Part shown: positions 1 through 9,492 of the stretch, piece after piece
How positions within the stretch are numbered: position 1 is the stretch's first letter
Layout: each line of letters starts with the position of its first letter
Assembly (NCBI RefSeq): GCF_000154725.1
Contig: NZ_DS544873.1
Location: 491,569-555,568, forward strand
DNA: 64,000 nt
Reading direction: 5' to 3'
From: Kordia algicida OT-1
GTDB taxonomy: Bacteria; Bacteroidota; Bacteroidia; Flavobacteriales; Flavobacteriaceae
Translations under genes and position numbers: made by a program
Notes under the pieces: generated by a model
Databases searched by the model: none
Told to the model about the DNA's origin: nothing
What the model saw: only the letters and a program-made list of their open reading frames with translations

Positions 1-372
1 AAAGACATTCATAATGATATATACTACAATTTGTCAAACTCAGATGCTACAATTTGGTTAGATGCTGTAGTAGAAGCTACAAGATTTAGTATTGTCTTTC
101 AGGAATCAACAACACTAGGAATAAACGAAGTGTTTTTAAGTGATGTTCATTTAATTTATGACGACACTACAAACATACTAACCATCAAAAATCTTGAAGT
201 AAATGAAATAGAAAAGCTGTCCATCTATAATTTAATTGGGCAAGAAGTCTTTAAAAAAACAAAAAATGATGCTCGTTTAACAGTAAACATTAGTGAGTTG
301 AAAAATGGAGTTTATGTTCTAAAAATCGAAACTGATAGAGGTATTAAAAACTTTAAATTCATCAAGTACTAA
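1..372 (+). CDS. C-terminal end of a T9SS-secreted protein (partial)
   Basis: This gene enters from the left; its frame is open from base 1, so the TTG at 31 is not a real start. About 123 residues are visible. They end in a type A type IX secretion (Por) C-terminal sorting domain: LSIYNLIGQEV, then NISELKNGVYVLKI, then the terminal FKFIKY. In Bacteroidota this domain carries an exported protein through the outer membrane and is cut off by PorU. The functional part lies outside the window, so its activity cannot be told. A hairpin terminator follows at 404-438. Confidence 0.85.
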   Translation, partial: KDIHNDIYYNLSNSDATIWLDAVVEATRFSIVFQESTTLGINEVFLSDVHLIYDDTTNILTIKNLEVNEIEKLSIYNLIGQEVFKKTKNDARLTVNISELKNGVYVLKIETDRGIKNFKFIKY

Positions 373-403
373 ATATTTGATGAATTAGTCTTGGGCAATA
401 TTT

Positions 404-438
404 AGAGAGGTAATTTTAACTAAAGACCTCTCTTTTTT
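404..438 (+). terminator. Rho-independent terminator of the T9SS-secreted protein gene
   Basis: An 8-bp stem (AGAGAGGT at 404-411, ACCTCTCT at 426-433) is followed directly by a run of T, 30 bp after the stop codon. The remaining stretch to 580 holds no supported gene. Confidence 0.8.
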
Positions 439-580
439 ATTAAGCTAATTTCATACCTTAAAATATCTCTAAGAAAGATTCTACACTTACACAGTTTATG
501 CGACACTACTGGATTCTTGTTGCAAACTGTTGCTGATTTCATGGTTGCTTTTATGAACTATTTAAAAGTCAAGGGTAAAG

Positions 581-684
581 AAAAAAGCGACATCGATGAT
601 GCCGCTTTAAATGTTTTCACAACGGAATAATCCTTATTGTGAAATGCTTTCATTTTGTATTGGCAATATACATAAAAAAAAGTT
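581..684 (-). ncRNA. tracrRNA of the type II-C CRISPR-Cas system
   Basis: Read on the minus strand, the anti-repeat at 659-636 pairs with 24 nt of the array repeat: one internal mismatch (C9 of the repeat against U) and one terminal G-U. It is followed by the nexus-like segment AAGGATTATTCCGTT, an AACATTT linker, and an 8-bp terminator stem GCGGCATC/GATGTCGC (605-587, one G-U) ending in six T (586-581). The 3' end near 581 is therefore firm. The 5' end near 684 is a guess from a TACTTTTT box at 694-687 that only partly fits TAnnTTTG; no clear -33 box was seen. It lies divergent from cas9. Known tracrRNAs pair with pre-crRNA for processing and Cas9 loading. Confidence 0.9.
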
Positions 685-775
685 TAAAAAAGTATGGTTT
701 TCCGTAAGGATAGTAATAACTTTTACTTCATTTTTATAAAATAATTCTTCATGTTCAGTGAAGTAGAATCGAGAA

Positions 776-835
776 AAAAATTAAAGCATTTCACAAAATA
801 CACTTCATTCAAATCAATGATGTGTATAAAATAGC
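776..835 (-). ncRNA. Candidate crRNA-like guide (degenerate repeat plus spacer) directed at the cas9 upstream region
   Basis: On the minus strand, bases 797-777 match repeat positions 1-21 at 18 of 21 sites (mismatches at 1, 9 and 16). The A at repeat position 9 restores pairing to the tracrRNA anti-repeat, giving 14 uninterrupted base pairs (783-796 against 637-650), better than the array repeats themselves. The sequence directly 5' would serve as a spacer, and its final 11 nt (ATGAAGTGTAT, 808-798) recur exactly at 935-945 on the plus strand, 45 bp before cas9. A perfect TAnnTTTG box sits at 847-840, placing a start near 835. Partial-match guides of about 11 nt let Cas9 bind without cutting in the tracr-L and scaRNA systems. 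Expression and function here are inference. Read-through into the tracrRNA would give one long self-pairing RNA. Confidence 0.6.
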
Positions 836-839
836 CAAA

Positions 840-847
840 CAAACTTA
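840..847 (-). promoter_or_regulatory. Bacteroidota -7 promoter box for the candidate guide RNA
   Basis: On the minus strand this reads TAAGTTTG, an exact TAnnTTTG. A start 4-6 nt downstream would leave a 5' guide of about 37 nt before the degenerate repeat. No TTG was found at the -33 position, so the promoter is incomplete by consensus. Confidence 0.5.
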
Positions 848-934
848 TTTGCCAGAAATTCGCTTTGGACACGAAATTCGAAACCTCATGCATTAGGTTC
901 TTAACTATTTTCAACAAATATATATAAATTATAT

Positions 935-945
935 ATGAAGTGTAT
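935..945 (+). promoter_or_regulatory. Possible autoregulatory Cas9 target upstream of cas9
   Basis: The 11-mer ATGAAGTGTAT is the exact inverted partner of 798-808, the spacer end of the candidate guide RNA. It lies in the AT-rich leader where the cas9 promoter must be; a TATTTTTT resembling TAnnTTTG follows near 957-965. The 3' flank that would act as PAM begins GAGTTTTT. Similarity upstream of the 11-mer is not above chance, which fits a binding-only target. Confidence 0.5.
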
Positions 946-989
946 GAGTTTTTTAAATTATTTTTTTAAATTGTTAAAAATTATATTAC

Positions 990-3900
990 ATGAAAAAAAT
1001 TCTAGGGTTAGATTTAGGAACGAATTCCATTGGTTGGGCGTTGGTAAACGAAGCAGAACATGAACATGAGCAATCAAGTATTGTAAAATTGGGTGTTCGA
1101 GTTAATCCTTTGTCAGTTGATGAAAAAACAAATTTTGAAAAAGGAAGGCCATTATCTATAAATGCTGATAGAACAAGTAAAAGAAGTGCCCGTAGAAATT
1201 TACAGCGTTTTAAACTCAGAAGAAAAAATCTTATAAATTTATTATTGAAACATCATATCATCAGTAATGAAACAATATTAACCGAAGTTGGTAAGAACAC
1301 AACACACCAAACATTAAAATTGCGTTCAAAAGCTACTCAAGAAAAAATATCACTAGAAGAATTTGCTCGTATACTATTATCTATTAATAAAAAAAGAGGC
1401 TATAAAAGTAGTAGAAAAGAAAAAAATGAAGATGAAGGCTTTACGATTGACGGAATGGCTATTGCGAAGGAATTATATGACAATCAATTAACACCTGGAC
1501 AATATGTATATAATATCCTTCAAGATGGTAAAAATTACATTCCAGACTTTTATCGATCGGATTTGCAAGCAGAATTTGATGATGTTTGGCAATTTCAAAA
1601 GAAGTTTTATTCTTCAATCTTAACGGATGAGTTCTACTTAAAGTTAAAAGGACAAGGAAAAGAGAATACTCGCAAACTGTTTTTAGCAATTCATCAAGTA
1701 TATACCGCAGAAAATAAAGGAAAACGGGATGCCGTAAAATTACAATATTATAAATGGAGAAGTGAAGCTGTAAAAAAGCAGCTCTCTATTGAAGAAGTAG
1801 CGTATGTATTGGTTGAAATTAATAACAATATCAACAAGTCAAGTGGATATTTAGGAGCAATTAGCGATCGTAGTAAAGCCTTGTATTTTAATAATGAAAC
1901 GGTTGGAGAATATTTATATGGTCAGTTAGTAAAAAATCGGCATAATTCACTAAGAAATCAGGTGTTTTATCGTCAGGATTATTTGGATGAATTTGAAAAA
2001 ATTTGGGAAACACAAGCTAAATTTTACGATGAACTTACCAACGAATTAAAGCAAGAAATTCGAGATGTTGTGATATTTTATCAACGTAAATTAAAATCAC
2101 AAAAACACTTAATTTCTGACTGTCTATTTGAAAAACATCACAAAGCAATTCCAAAGTCTTCTCCGTTATTTCAAGAATTCAAAATATGGCAAAACCTTAA
2201 TTATTTAGAATTTGTACACACGCAAAGCAAAGAAAAAATCTTTTTTAGTGAATTGGATGATGAAACAAGGCAGTTTGTTTTTGCAGAATTGAATATAAGA
2301 GGTACGTTAAAAATAAAAGAAATTAAAAAACTAATTGGTCTAGAAACGCCAGTATATTGGAAGTCTAATTTTGATGAAATTGAAGGAAATCGAACCAATC
2401 AAGTGTTGTATAATGTATACCAAAACATTGCAGATGATTTAGGTTATGGTTTTGATTGGTCTAAAAAACATGCCTTTGAAATTAATGCGGAATTACAAGC
2501 AATTTTTAAAGATGTTGGTATTGATACTGCTATTCTAAATTTTGACGCATCAATTGAAGAAAATGATTTCGATAAACAAAAAAGCTATCAATTATGGCAT
2601 TTATTATACTCGGCAGAAGATACTGACAAGGCAACTGAAGAAGATAAATTGATATATGGAAATATCAATACAAAACTAAAAAAACAGCTTCATCAGAAAT
2701 ATGGCTTTGAAGCCAAGTATGGTAATTTATTAGCTAACATTTCTCTACAACAAGATTATGGAAATCTTAGTGCGAAAGCTATTAAAAAAATACTTCCATA
2801 CTTGGAAAGTGGAAATAGCTTTTATGAAGCGTGTACTATTGTAGGTTATAATCCTTCTAATTCTTTGACCAAAGAGCAACAACAAAACAGAAAATTGAAA
2901 GATAAATTAGAACTATTACCTAAAAATAGTTTACGTAATCCTGTAGTCGAAAAGATTTTAAATCAGAAAGTAAATTTAATTAATCAATTGATTGATGAAT
3001 ATGGCAAACCTGATGAGGTTCGTATAGAATTGGCACGCGAACTCAAAAAATCAGCTAAACAACGTGCAGACTTATCAAAACATATCAATGATGCTACATT
3101 AAAAAATCAAAACATTCGGAAAACTCTCCAAAAAGATTTTGGGATACAAAATCCTTCTAAAAATGATGTAATTCGTTATAAACTATATGACGAACTAAAA
3201 GATAATGGATACAAAACTTTGTTCACAAATAAATATATACCTAAAGAGCAATTGTTCTCTAAAGATGTTGATATAGAACATATTATACCTAAAGCAATTT
3301 TATTTGACGATTCTTTTTCTAACAAAACTTTAGCTTACAGAAATGTAAATTTAGCTAAAGCAGACGCTACCGCTTTTGACTTTATCTCTAGTAAACACTT
3401 GGATGATTTAGATAATTACAAAGCAAGAGTAGAAACATTATTTCAATCAAAGCGAATTAGTAAAGGGAAATACAAAAAGTTACTGATGACACGGCAAAAT
3501 TTGCCTGAAGATTTCATTGAAAGAGATTTAAGAAATAGTCAATATATTGCTAAAAAAGCAACAGCAATGCTCAAAGAAGTATTTCGATCAGTCGTTCCTA
3601 CAAGCGGAAGAATCACTGACAAACTTCGTGAAGACTGGGACTTAGTTAATGTAATGAAGGAATTGAATTTGCCTAAATATAGAACTCTAGGATTGACCGA
3701 ATTCATTGAACGTAAAAATGGAAATAAAATAGAGCAAATCATTGATTGGACAAAGCGAAACGATCATCGTCATCACGCAATGGATGCTTTAACAGTGGCT
3801 TTTACTACGCATAATCACATACAATACTTAAATAATTTGAATGTAACTCATGGATTGAATGGAGTTGATACCGATCATGAGAAAAGCAGACTATATGCTA

Positions 3901-5165
3901 TAAAACAAGCCATTACTAAAGTATATATAGTAGGAAAAACTAAGAAGCGAAAATTTATTCCTCCAATGGAGAACTTCAGAAGTCATGCTAAAAATCATTT
4001 GGAAGGAATATTAATCTCTTTCAAAAACAAAAATAAAGTAGTAACAAAAAATAAAAACAGAACCAAGACAAAAACGAAAGGAGTATTTAATGAAAAAATT
4101 CAGTTGACGCCAAGAGGTCAGTTACACAAAGAGACTATTTATGGTCACGCAAAGAAAGTAATTGTGACTAAAGAAAAAGTGTCAAGTAAGTTTACACACG
4201 AAAAAATACTACAAGTAACTAAACCAGCTTATCGAGAAGCTTTATTAAAAAGATTAGCTAGTTTTAAAAACGATCCAAAAAAAGCTTTTTCAGGAAAAAA
4301 TGCGTTGAGTAAAAATCCTCTATATTTTGATATAACAAGTGGAAAAAAAGTTCCCGACACAGTTAAATTAAGTTATTTTGAAAACTCATATGTAATACGA
4401 AAAGAAGTAAATTCTGATAATTTTAAGAATGAAAAAAGTTTACAAAAAGTTTTAGATGTAGGTATTAGACGTATACTAGAAAAAAGACTTGCTGACTATA
4501 ATGGAAATGCTAAAGAAGCCTTTTCAAACTTGGAAAAAAATCCTATTTGGAAAGATAAAGAAAAAGGAGTTTGTATAAAAAAAGTTCGCATTGAAGCTCT
4601 CAAAAATGCAGAACCATTACATGTTAAAAAAGATCATTTAGGAAAAATAATTTTAGATGATGAAAATAAAAGTACTCCAGTTGACTTTATAAGCACAGGA
4701 AACAATCATCATGTTGCTATCTATGAAGATAAAGACGGAAAACTGCACGACAAAGTAGTGTCATTTTATGAAGTTGTTTCACGAGTTAATTTAGGTTTAC
4801 CAATAATTGACAAATCATTTAATTCACATTTGGATTGGAAATTTTTATTTTCAATGAAGCAAAATGAAATGTTTGTATTTCCGTCGGAAGATTTTAACCC
4901 GAAAGAGATTGATATAGGAAATCCAAAAAACAATGAGCTTATTTCTAAATACTTATTCAGAGTTCAAAAGTTTTCAAAAGTAACTTATGGTAACTCTGCT
5001 GTTAGAGATTATGTTTTTAGACATCATTTAGAGACTGAATTAATAGATAAAAAAGAATTAAAAGGAATAACTTATTATCAATTAAAAAGCATAGGAATGC
5101 TCGAAAAATTGGTAAAAGTAAGAATCAATCACATCGGAAAAATTGTACACATAGGAGAATATTAA
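990..5165 (+). CDS. cas9: CRISPR-associated endonuclease Cas9, type II-C
   Basis: This 1391-aa protein is the RNA-guided double-strand nuclease of the locus. RuvC-I is at the N-terminus (GLDLGTNSIGWAL, catalytic D8). The arginine-rich bridge helix spans about 61-80. RuvC-II is VRIELAREL with E680. The HNH domain holds DIEHIIPK with H764 and the downstream SNKTLAYRNVNLAK. RuvC-III is HRHHAMDAL with D932. All four catalytic positions are intact, so it should be active. The remaining ~450 residues form the wedge/PAM-interacting region. The length is typical of the large II-C Cas9s of Flavobacteriia, and the absence of csn2 and cas4 supports II-C. The ATG at 990 gives the canonical MKKILGLD start. 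cas1 follows after 12 bp, so the three cas genes form one operon. Its upstream region may be a target of a locus-encoded guide (see 776-835). Confidence 0.98.
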   Translation: MKKILGLDLGTNSIGWALVNEAEHEHEQSSIVKLGVRVNPLSVDEKTNFEKGRPLSINADRTSKRSARRNLQRFKLRRKNLINLLLKHHIISNETILTEVGKNTTHQTLKLRSKATQEKISLEEFARILLSINKKRGYKSSRKEKNEDEGFTIDGMAIAKELYDNQLTPGQYVYNILQDGKNYIPDFYRSDLQAEFDDVWQFQKKFYSSILTDEFYLKLKGQGKENTRKLFLAIHQVYTAENKGKRDAVKLQYYKWRSEAVKKQLSIEEVAYVLVEINNNINKSSGYLGAISDRSKALYFNNETVGEYLYGQLVKNRHNSLRNQVFYRQDYLDEFEKIWETQAKFYDELTNELKQEIRDVVIFYQRKLKSQKHLISDCLFEKHHKAIPKSSPLFQEFKIWQNLNYLEFVHTQSKEKIFFSELDDETRQFVFAELNIRGTLKIKEIKKLIGLETPVYWKSNFDEIEGNRTNQVLYNVYQNIADDLGYGFDWSKKHAFEINAELQAIFKDVGIDTAILNFDASIEENDFDKQKSYQLWHLLYSAEDTDKATEEDKLIYGNINTKLKKQLHQKYGFEAKYGNLLANISLQQDYGNLSAKAIKKILPYLESGNSFYEACTIVGYNPSNSLTKEQQQNRKLKDKLELLPKNSLRNPVVEKILNQKVNLINQLIDEYGKPDEVRIELARELKKSAKQRADLSKHINDATLKNQNIRKTLQKDFGIQNPSKNDVIRYKLYDELKDNGYKTLFTNKYIPKEQLFSKDVDIEHIIPKAILFDDSFSNKTLAYRNVNLAKADATAFDFISSKHLDDLDNYKARVETLFQSKRISKGKYKKLLMTRQNLPEDFIERDLRNSQYIAKKATAMLKEVFRSVVPTSGRITDKLREDWDLVNVMKELNLPKYRTLGLTEFIERKNGNKIEQIIDWTKRNDHRHHAMDALTVAFTTHNHIQYLNNLNVTHGLNGVDTDHEKSRLYAIKQAITKVYIVGKTKKRKFIPPMENFRSHAKNHLEGILISFKNKNKVVTKNKNRTKTKTKGVFNEKIQLTPRGQLHKETIYGHAKKVIVTKEKVSSKFTHEKILQVTKPAYREALLKRLASFKNDPKKAFSGKNALSKNPLYFDITSGKKVPDTVKLSYFENSYVIRKEVNSDNFKNEKSLQKVLDVGIRRILEKRLADYNGNAKEAFSNLEKNPIWKDKEKGVCIKKVRIEALKNAEPLHVKKDHLGKIILDDENKSTPVDFISTGNNHHVAIYEDKDGKLHDKVVSFYEVVSRVNLGLPIIDKSFNSHLDWKFLFSMKQNEMFVFPSEDFNPKEIDIGNPKNNELISKYLFRVQKFSKVTYGNSAVRDYVFRHHLETELIDKKELKGITYYQLKSIGMLEKLVKVRINHIGKIVHIGEY

Positions 5166-5177
5166 AAAAGTTAAGTT

Positions 5178-6424
<1,247 letters not shown>

Positions 6425-6492
6425 GATTAAAAAAATCAATTAGTTTTTAATGTATTCATAACAAAAAAGGTTTTTTTTAAATTCTAAAAAGT

Positions 6493-6530
6493 AATCCCGA
6501 AGTATTGGTATTACTCAATAATTCGGGATT
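6493..6530 (-). terminator. Likely terminator of the pre-crRNA transcript
   Basis: A 9-bp perfect stem (AATCCCGAA 6493-6501, TTCGGGATT 6522-6530) with an inner TATTG/CAATA stem lies 3 bp outside the first repeat. On the minus strand it is followed by ACTTTTTAG. This fits an array transcribed on the minus strand, towards cas2. Confidence 0.6.
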
Positions 6531-6533
6531 GAC

Positions 6534-7627
6534 CTTGTGATTGCTCACGTAAAATTACAAAATGAAAGCAGTTCACAACAATAATCACTTCACAGGCTGA
6601 ATGGTTTTTCTTGTGATTGCTCACGTAAAATTACAAAATGAAAGCAGTTCACAACCAGACGAAGAATTGGAACTTCTAAATAATTCTTGTGATTGCTCAC
6701 GTAAAATTACAAAATGAAAGCAGTTCACAACTATTTTTATTCCTTTCGATAAAAGAAATACCTTGTGATTGCTCACGTAAAATTACAAAATGAAAGCAGT
6801 TCACAACACTTAGGTAGCATCAATATGGATTATCTATCTTGTGATTGCTCACGTAAAATTACAAAATGAAAGCAGTTCACAACCAATACCAATTTCCAAA
6901 CGAGAATTACAACCTTGTGATTGCTCACGTAAAATTACAAAATGAAAGCAGTTCACAACTGCTCAGATTGGAATCATGTCGATTTATCACTTGTGATTGC
7001 TCACGTAAAATTACAAAATGAAAGCAGTTCACAACAAATAAACATGAAGTGATTTGTGATTTTGTCTTGTGATTGCTCACGTAAAATTACAAAATGAAAG
7101 CAGTTCACAACATGGAGTTGGATAACGAGATTAAATCGGCACTTGTGATTGCTCACGTAAAATTACAAAATGAAAGCAGTTCACAACAAAAGGGATTTAA
7201 TAAAAATAGCTAGTGAACTTGTGATTGCTCACGTAAAATTACAAAATGAAAGCAGTTCACAACAGAAATTAAAATAATCAATTAAAGGTCTTTCTTGTGA
7301 TTGCTCACGTAAAATTACAAAATGAAAGCAGTTCACAACCCTCCTAGTGTTACTTTATTCATTTTCTTTCTTGTGATTGCTCACGTAAAATTACAAAATG
7401 AAAGCAGTTCACAACTCCTGAGTACTAACCTTACTATAATAATTTCTTGTGATTGCTCACGTAAAATTACAAAATGAAAGCAGTTCACAACTCTTACTGC
7501 CAGTTTTGCAATAGCGTTATCCTTGTGATTGCTCACGTAAAATTACAAAATGAAAGCAGTTCACAACGACGGATACAATCGTATTTCGTAAGGTTTCCTT
7601 GTGATTGCTCACGTAAAATTACAAAAT
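6534..7627 (-). CRISPR. Type II-C CRISPR array, 14 full repeats and one truncated repeat
   Basis: Full repeats of 46 bp start every 76 bp from 6534 to 7522. On the plus strand each begins CTTGTGATTGCT and ends GCAGTTCACAAC, and all 14 appear identical. All 14 spacers are exactly 30 bp and none is duplicated. A fifteenth repeat at 7598-7627 keeps only its first 30 bp. The minus strand is given as the crRNA strand because that repeat form (starting GTTGTGAACTGC) pairs with the tracrRNA anti-repeat. In that sense each repeat holds TTG at positions 2-4 and TAATTTTA at 23-30, close to a Bacteroidota promoter, so each spacer could have its own start, as known for Neisseria II-C arrays. The truncated repeat keeps the -7-like box but has lost the TTG and the tracrRNA-pairing segment. 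Confidence 0.97.
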
Positions 7628-7629
7628 AC

Positions 7630-9327
7630 TTACTCATACAAATCAAATTCCTTATTAGTTTCAATCTCTATAAATCTAGGAACTTCACTCACAAAGTAAT
7701 TCGGAATGCCTTTGTTGGTCTCTATGTAAGTATAAATTTGTGGTAATGTGATTTCGTCTTTTATATATTGCTTAATTTTATCACGCACCTTTTCTTCATT
7801 GGTTTTCTGTTTTCTTCTTGCACCTGCTTTTGTTGCTCTTTGTTGCTTTCTTGTTGCTCGTAAATCTTTATATTTTTGATACTGTTTGAGCCATTGAAGC
7901 GTATACGCAAATCCGCCTTCACTTGCTTTTTTTCGTGTTGGGTCAAAATAAATACATGGATAGTGAATACGATATACTTTTTTACTGTTAAAGAAACGTT
8001 TTGCACGATTTATTCGGTAGACTAAAAAGCCAAACATGTACAATAAGGTTTCTTTTCTTGGAATGCTTCCGTTTGGATTACGCAAGTATTCATCATCAAT
8101 ATGAATATATGCATTATGCCAACTTCCATAATACACATTCATGTCTTTCCAAATAGGTGCTGCCATTTTCAAAAATAGTTGTAACAGTAATTCTCTATAT
8201 TCTTCTCTTGACATAGCTCCTTTGATCGCTTCTACTTCCAAGCGTTTATTCATATTGGAAGCTGAAAAGCTGTAAGTATCGTAATGATTTGCTGTTAATG
8301 CTTGAAACAATTCACTTCTATACTGTATTTGACTCCGTAAGTACTCGGATAAGCAGTTTTTGGGGAAAATTTCGCCGCCTAGTTTGCCTGCGTTTTCATT
8401 GGAAAATTTTATGCGATCATCCTTTTTGGGGATCTTGTGAGGGTTCTTGTTTTTGCTACTATTTTCAGTAGCAAATGAAAATACTTCCGAATTTTGGGAA
8501 TGGTTATCAACATTCCCTACTTTCTTTATTATTTCTTTAGTAAATGTTCTTGTATCTTCACTTTTATCACGAACTTTTTTCGTTAAAAAATCCGTAACAG
8601 TTTGATTGTCATCTGAAGTCAAAGATTTATCATGCATTTGAAAAATGGCTTCATTGATAAAGAAATGAACAGGTTTTTTAGTTCCGTGAAAACTGTAATC
8701 GGTAATAATTCCTGCATCACGTAAACGATATATATGATTTTGGACTGTACGAGAAGAATATAAAATTCTACGTTCTCCGTCATTGGTTAAATGTGCAATC
8801 GCTGTAGCGGTAATTTTGACTTTTGGAAAGCTAACTGCAAGATTGGTATCTAATGCTGTTAAATGCTTTCTAAGTTCACTTAACTGATTTCCATATAACC
8901 ATAAGATAACTTCAAAAGTACGCTCATGCATGGCTTTTATTTTAGAATACTTTCTTTTAGGAAGTAATAACATATTTCCGTTAGTAGATGCTACTAAGGA
9001 ATTATAATCTTTAATAGAAAGCCATTTCACTTTTGAATTCTGTTGCTGTCTATTCTCAAAATTAAATTGAGCAGTAACGGCTTGTTGTTTTAAATTATAG
9101 GTTGCAATAAATTCTTGAACGCTTTTGTTGTAAACAGAAACTTCTTTGTTCAGTTCTTTTACTGAGTCATTATAAGAATTCACAAAGCTTCTATAACGTT
9201 TCAACATCTGTAAACGATCTTCACTTAATATATAAGGACGTAATGTTTTCTTTGGAATTCGATCTTTAATGATAATGAAGCTACTACCATTTTGAACTGT
9301 TGCTGTACTATTATGAGCATGCTTCAT
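7630..9327 (-). CDS. Uncharacterised 565-aa protein with a winged-helix-like segment
   Basis: I do not recognise this family. The N-terminal ~100 residues look helical (RSFVNSYNDSVKELNKEVSVYNKSV). Around residues 185-210 the pattern SSRTVQNHIYRLRDAGII is typical of a helix-turn-helix or winged helix with a 'recognise and silence' layout. A low-complexity polar linker (about 250-320) follows, then an aromatic domain (YYGSWHNAYIHIDDEYL, FNSKKVYRIHYPCIYFDP) and a basic stretch (ATRKQQRATKAGARRKQK). Such DNA-binding proteins of unknown role occur on flavobacterial mobile elements; replication initiation is possible but unproven. Its stop codon lies 2 bp from the cut-off last CRISPR repeat, and its start codon is inside a 22-bp inverted repeat (9313-9369). 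Confidence 0.6.
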   Translation of the reverse strand: MKHAHNSTATVQNGSSFIIIKDRIPKKTLRPYILSEDRLQMLKRYRSFVNSYNDSVKELNKEVSVYNKSVQEFIATYNLKQQAVTAQFNFENRQQQNSKVKWLSIKDYNSLVASTNGNMLLLPKRKYSKIKAMHERTFEVILWLYGNQLSELRKHLTALDTNLAVSFPKVKITATAIAHLTNDGERRILYSSRTVQNHIYRLRDAGIITDYSFHGTKKPVHFFINEAIFQMHDKSLTSDDNQTVTDFLTKKVRDKSEDTRTFTKEIIKKVGNVDNHSQNSEVFSFATENSSKNKNPHKIPKKDDRIKFSNENAGKLGGEIFPKNCLSEYLRSQIQYRSELFQALTANHYDTYSFSASNMNKRLEVEAIKGAMSREEYRELLLQLFLKMAAPIWKDMNVYYGSWHNAYIHIDDEYLRNPNGSIPRKETLLYMFGFLVYRINRAKRFFNSKKVYRIHYPCIYFDPTRKKASEGGFAYTLQWLKQYQKYKDLRATRKQQRATKAGARRKQKTNEEKVRDKIKQYIKDEITLPQIYTYIETNKGIPNYFVSEVPRFIEIETNKEFDLYE

Positions 9328-9369
9328 TATTAATATCTTATGAAGCGATTAATAATGAAGCATGCTCAT
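9313..9369. repeat. 22-bp perfect inverted repeat spanning the start codon of the 565-aa gene
   Basis: The arms are 9313-9334 and 9348-9369, separated by 13 bp. The left arm contains the start codon (9327-9325) and first codons MKHAH of the minus-strand gene. The right arm repeats the same codons on the plus strand. In the mRNA the start would be sealed in a 22-bp hairpin. It could be an autoregulatory operator, a translational lock, or the end of an inverted duplication. Confidence 0.85.
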
Positions 9370-9441
9370 TTACAAACAGGCTAATTTCTCTTAAATCTTC
9401 GATCAAAAAGTTCGAGCTTTGAAAGTTCGGGGTCACAAGAC

Positions 9442-9475
9442 AAAGCCTTACTAGAAATAGTAAGGCTTTCTTGTT
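9442..9475. terminator. Terminator-like hairpin between argH and the 565-aa gene
   Basis: An 11-bp perfect stem (AAAGCCTTACT 9442-9452, AGTAAGGCTTT 9459-9469) lies 24 bp downstream of argH. The T-rich tail (CTTGTTTTTA) is on the plus strand, so by sequence it works best for plus-strand reading, but it is the only hairpin seen after argH. Confidence 0.55.
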
Positions 9476-9492
9476 TTTATAAGCTTTATATA

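Noticed and set aside
541-630. Short ORF (about 29 aa) upstream of cas9
   Set aside because: It lies on the opposite strand over the tracrRNA; its apparent frame is explained by the RNA gene.
783-796. Plus-strand AAAGCATTTCACAA as a second tracrRNA
   Set aside because: It matches the anti-repeat but is not followed by the nexus or a terminator on the plus strand; the minus-strand reading as a degenerate repeat explains more.
723-917. Minus-strand ORF of 64 aa between tracrRNA and cas9
   Set aside because: Composition is AT-driven (Phe, Ile, Asn), there is no start signal, and it overlaps the candidate guide RNA.
7474-7746. ORF running through the array end
   Set aside because: It is built from repeat and spacer sequence and overlaps the 565-aa gene on the other strand.
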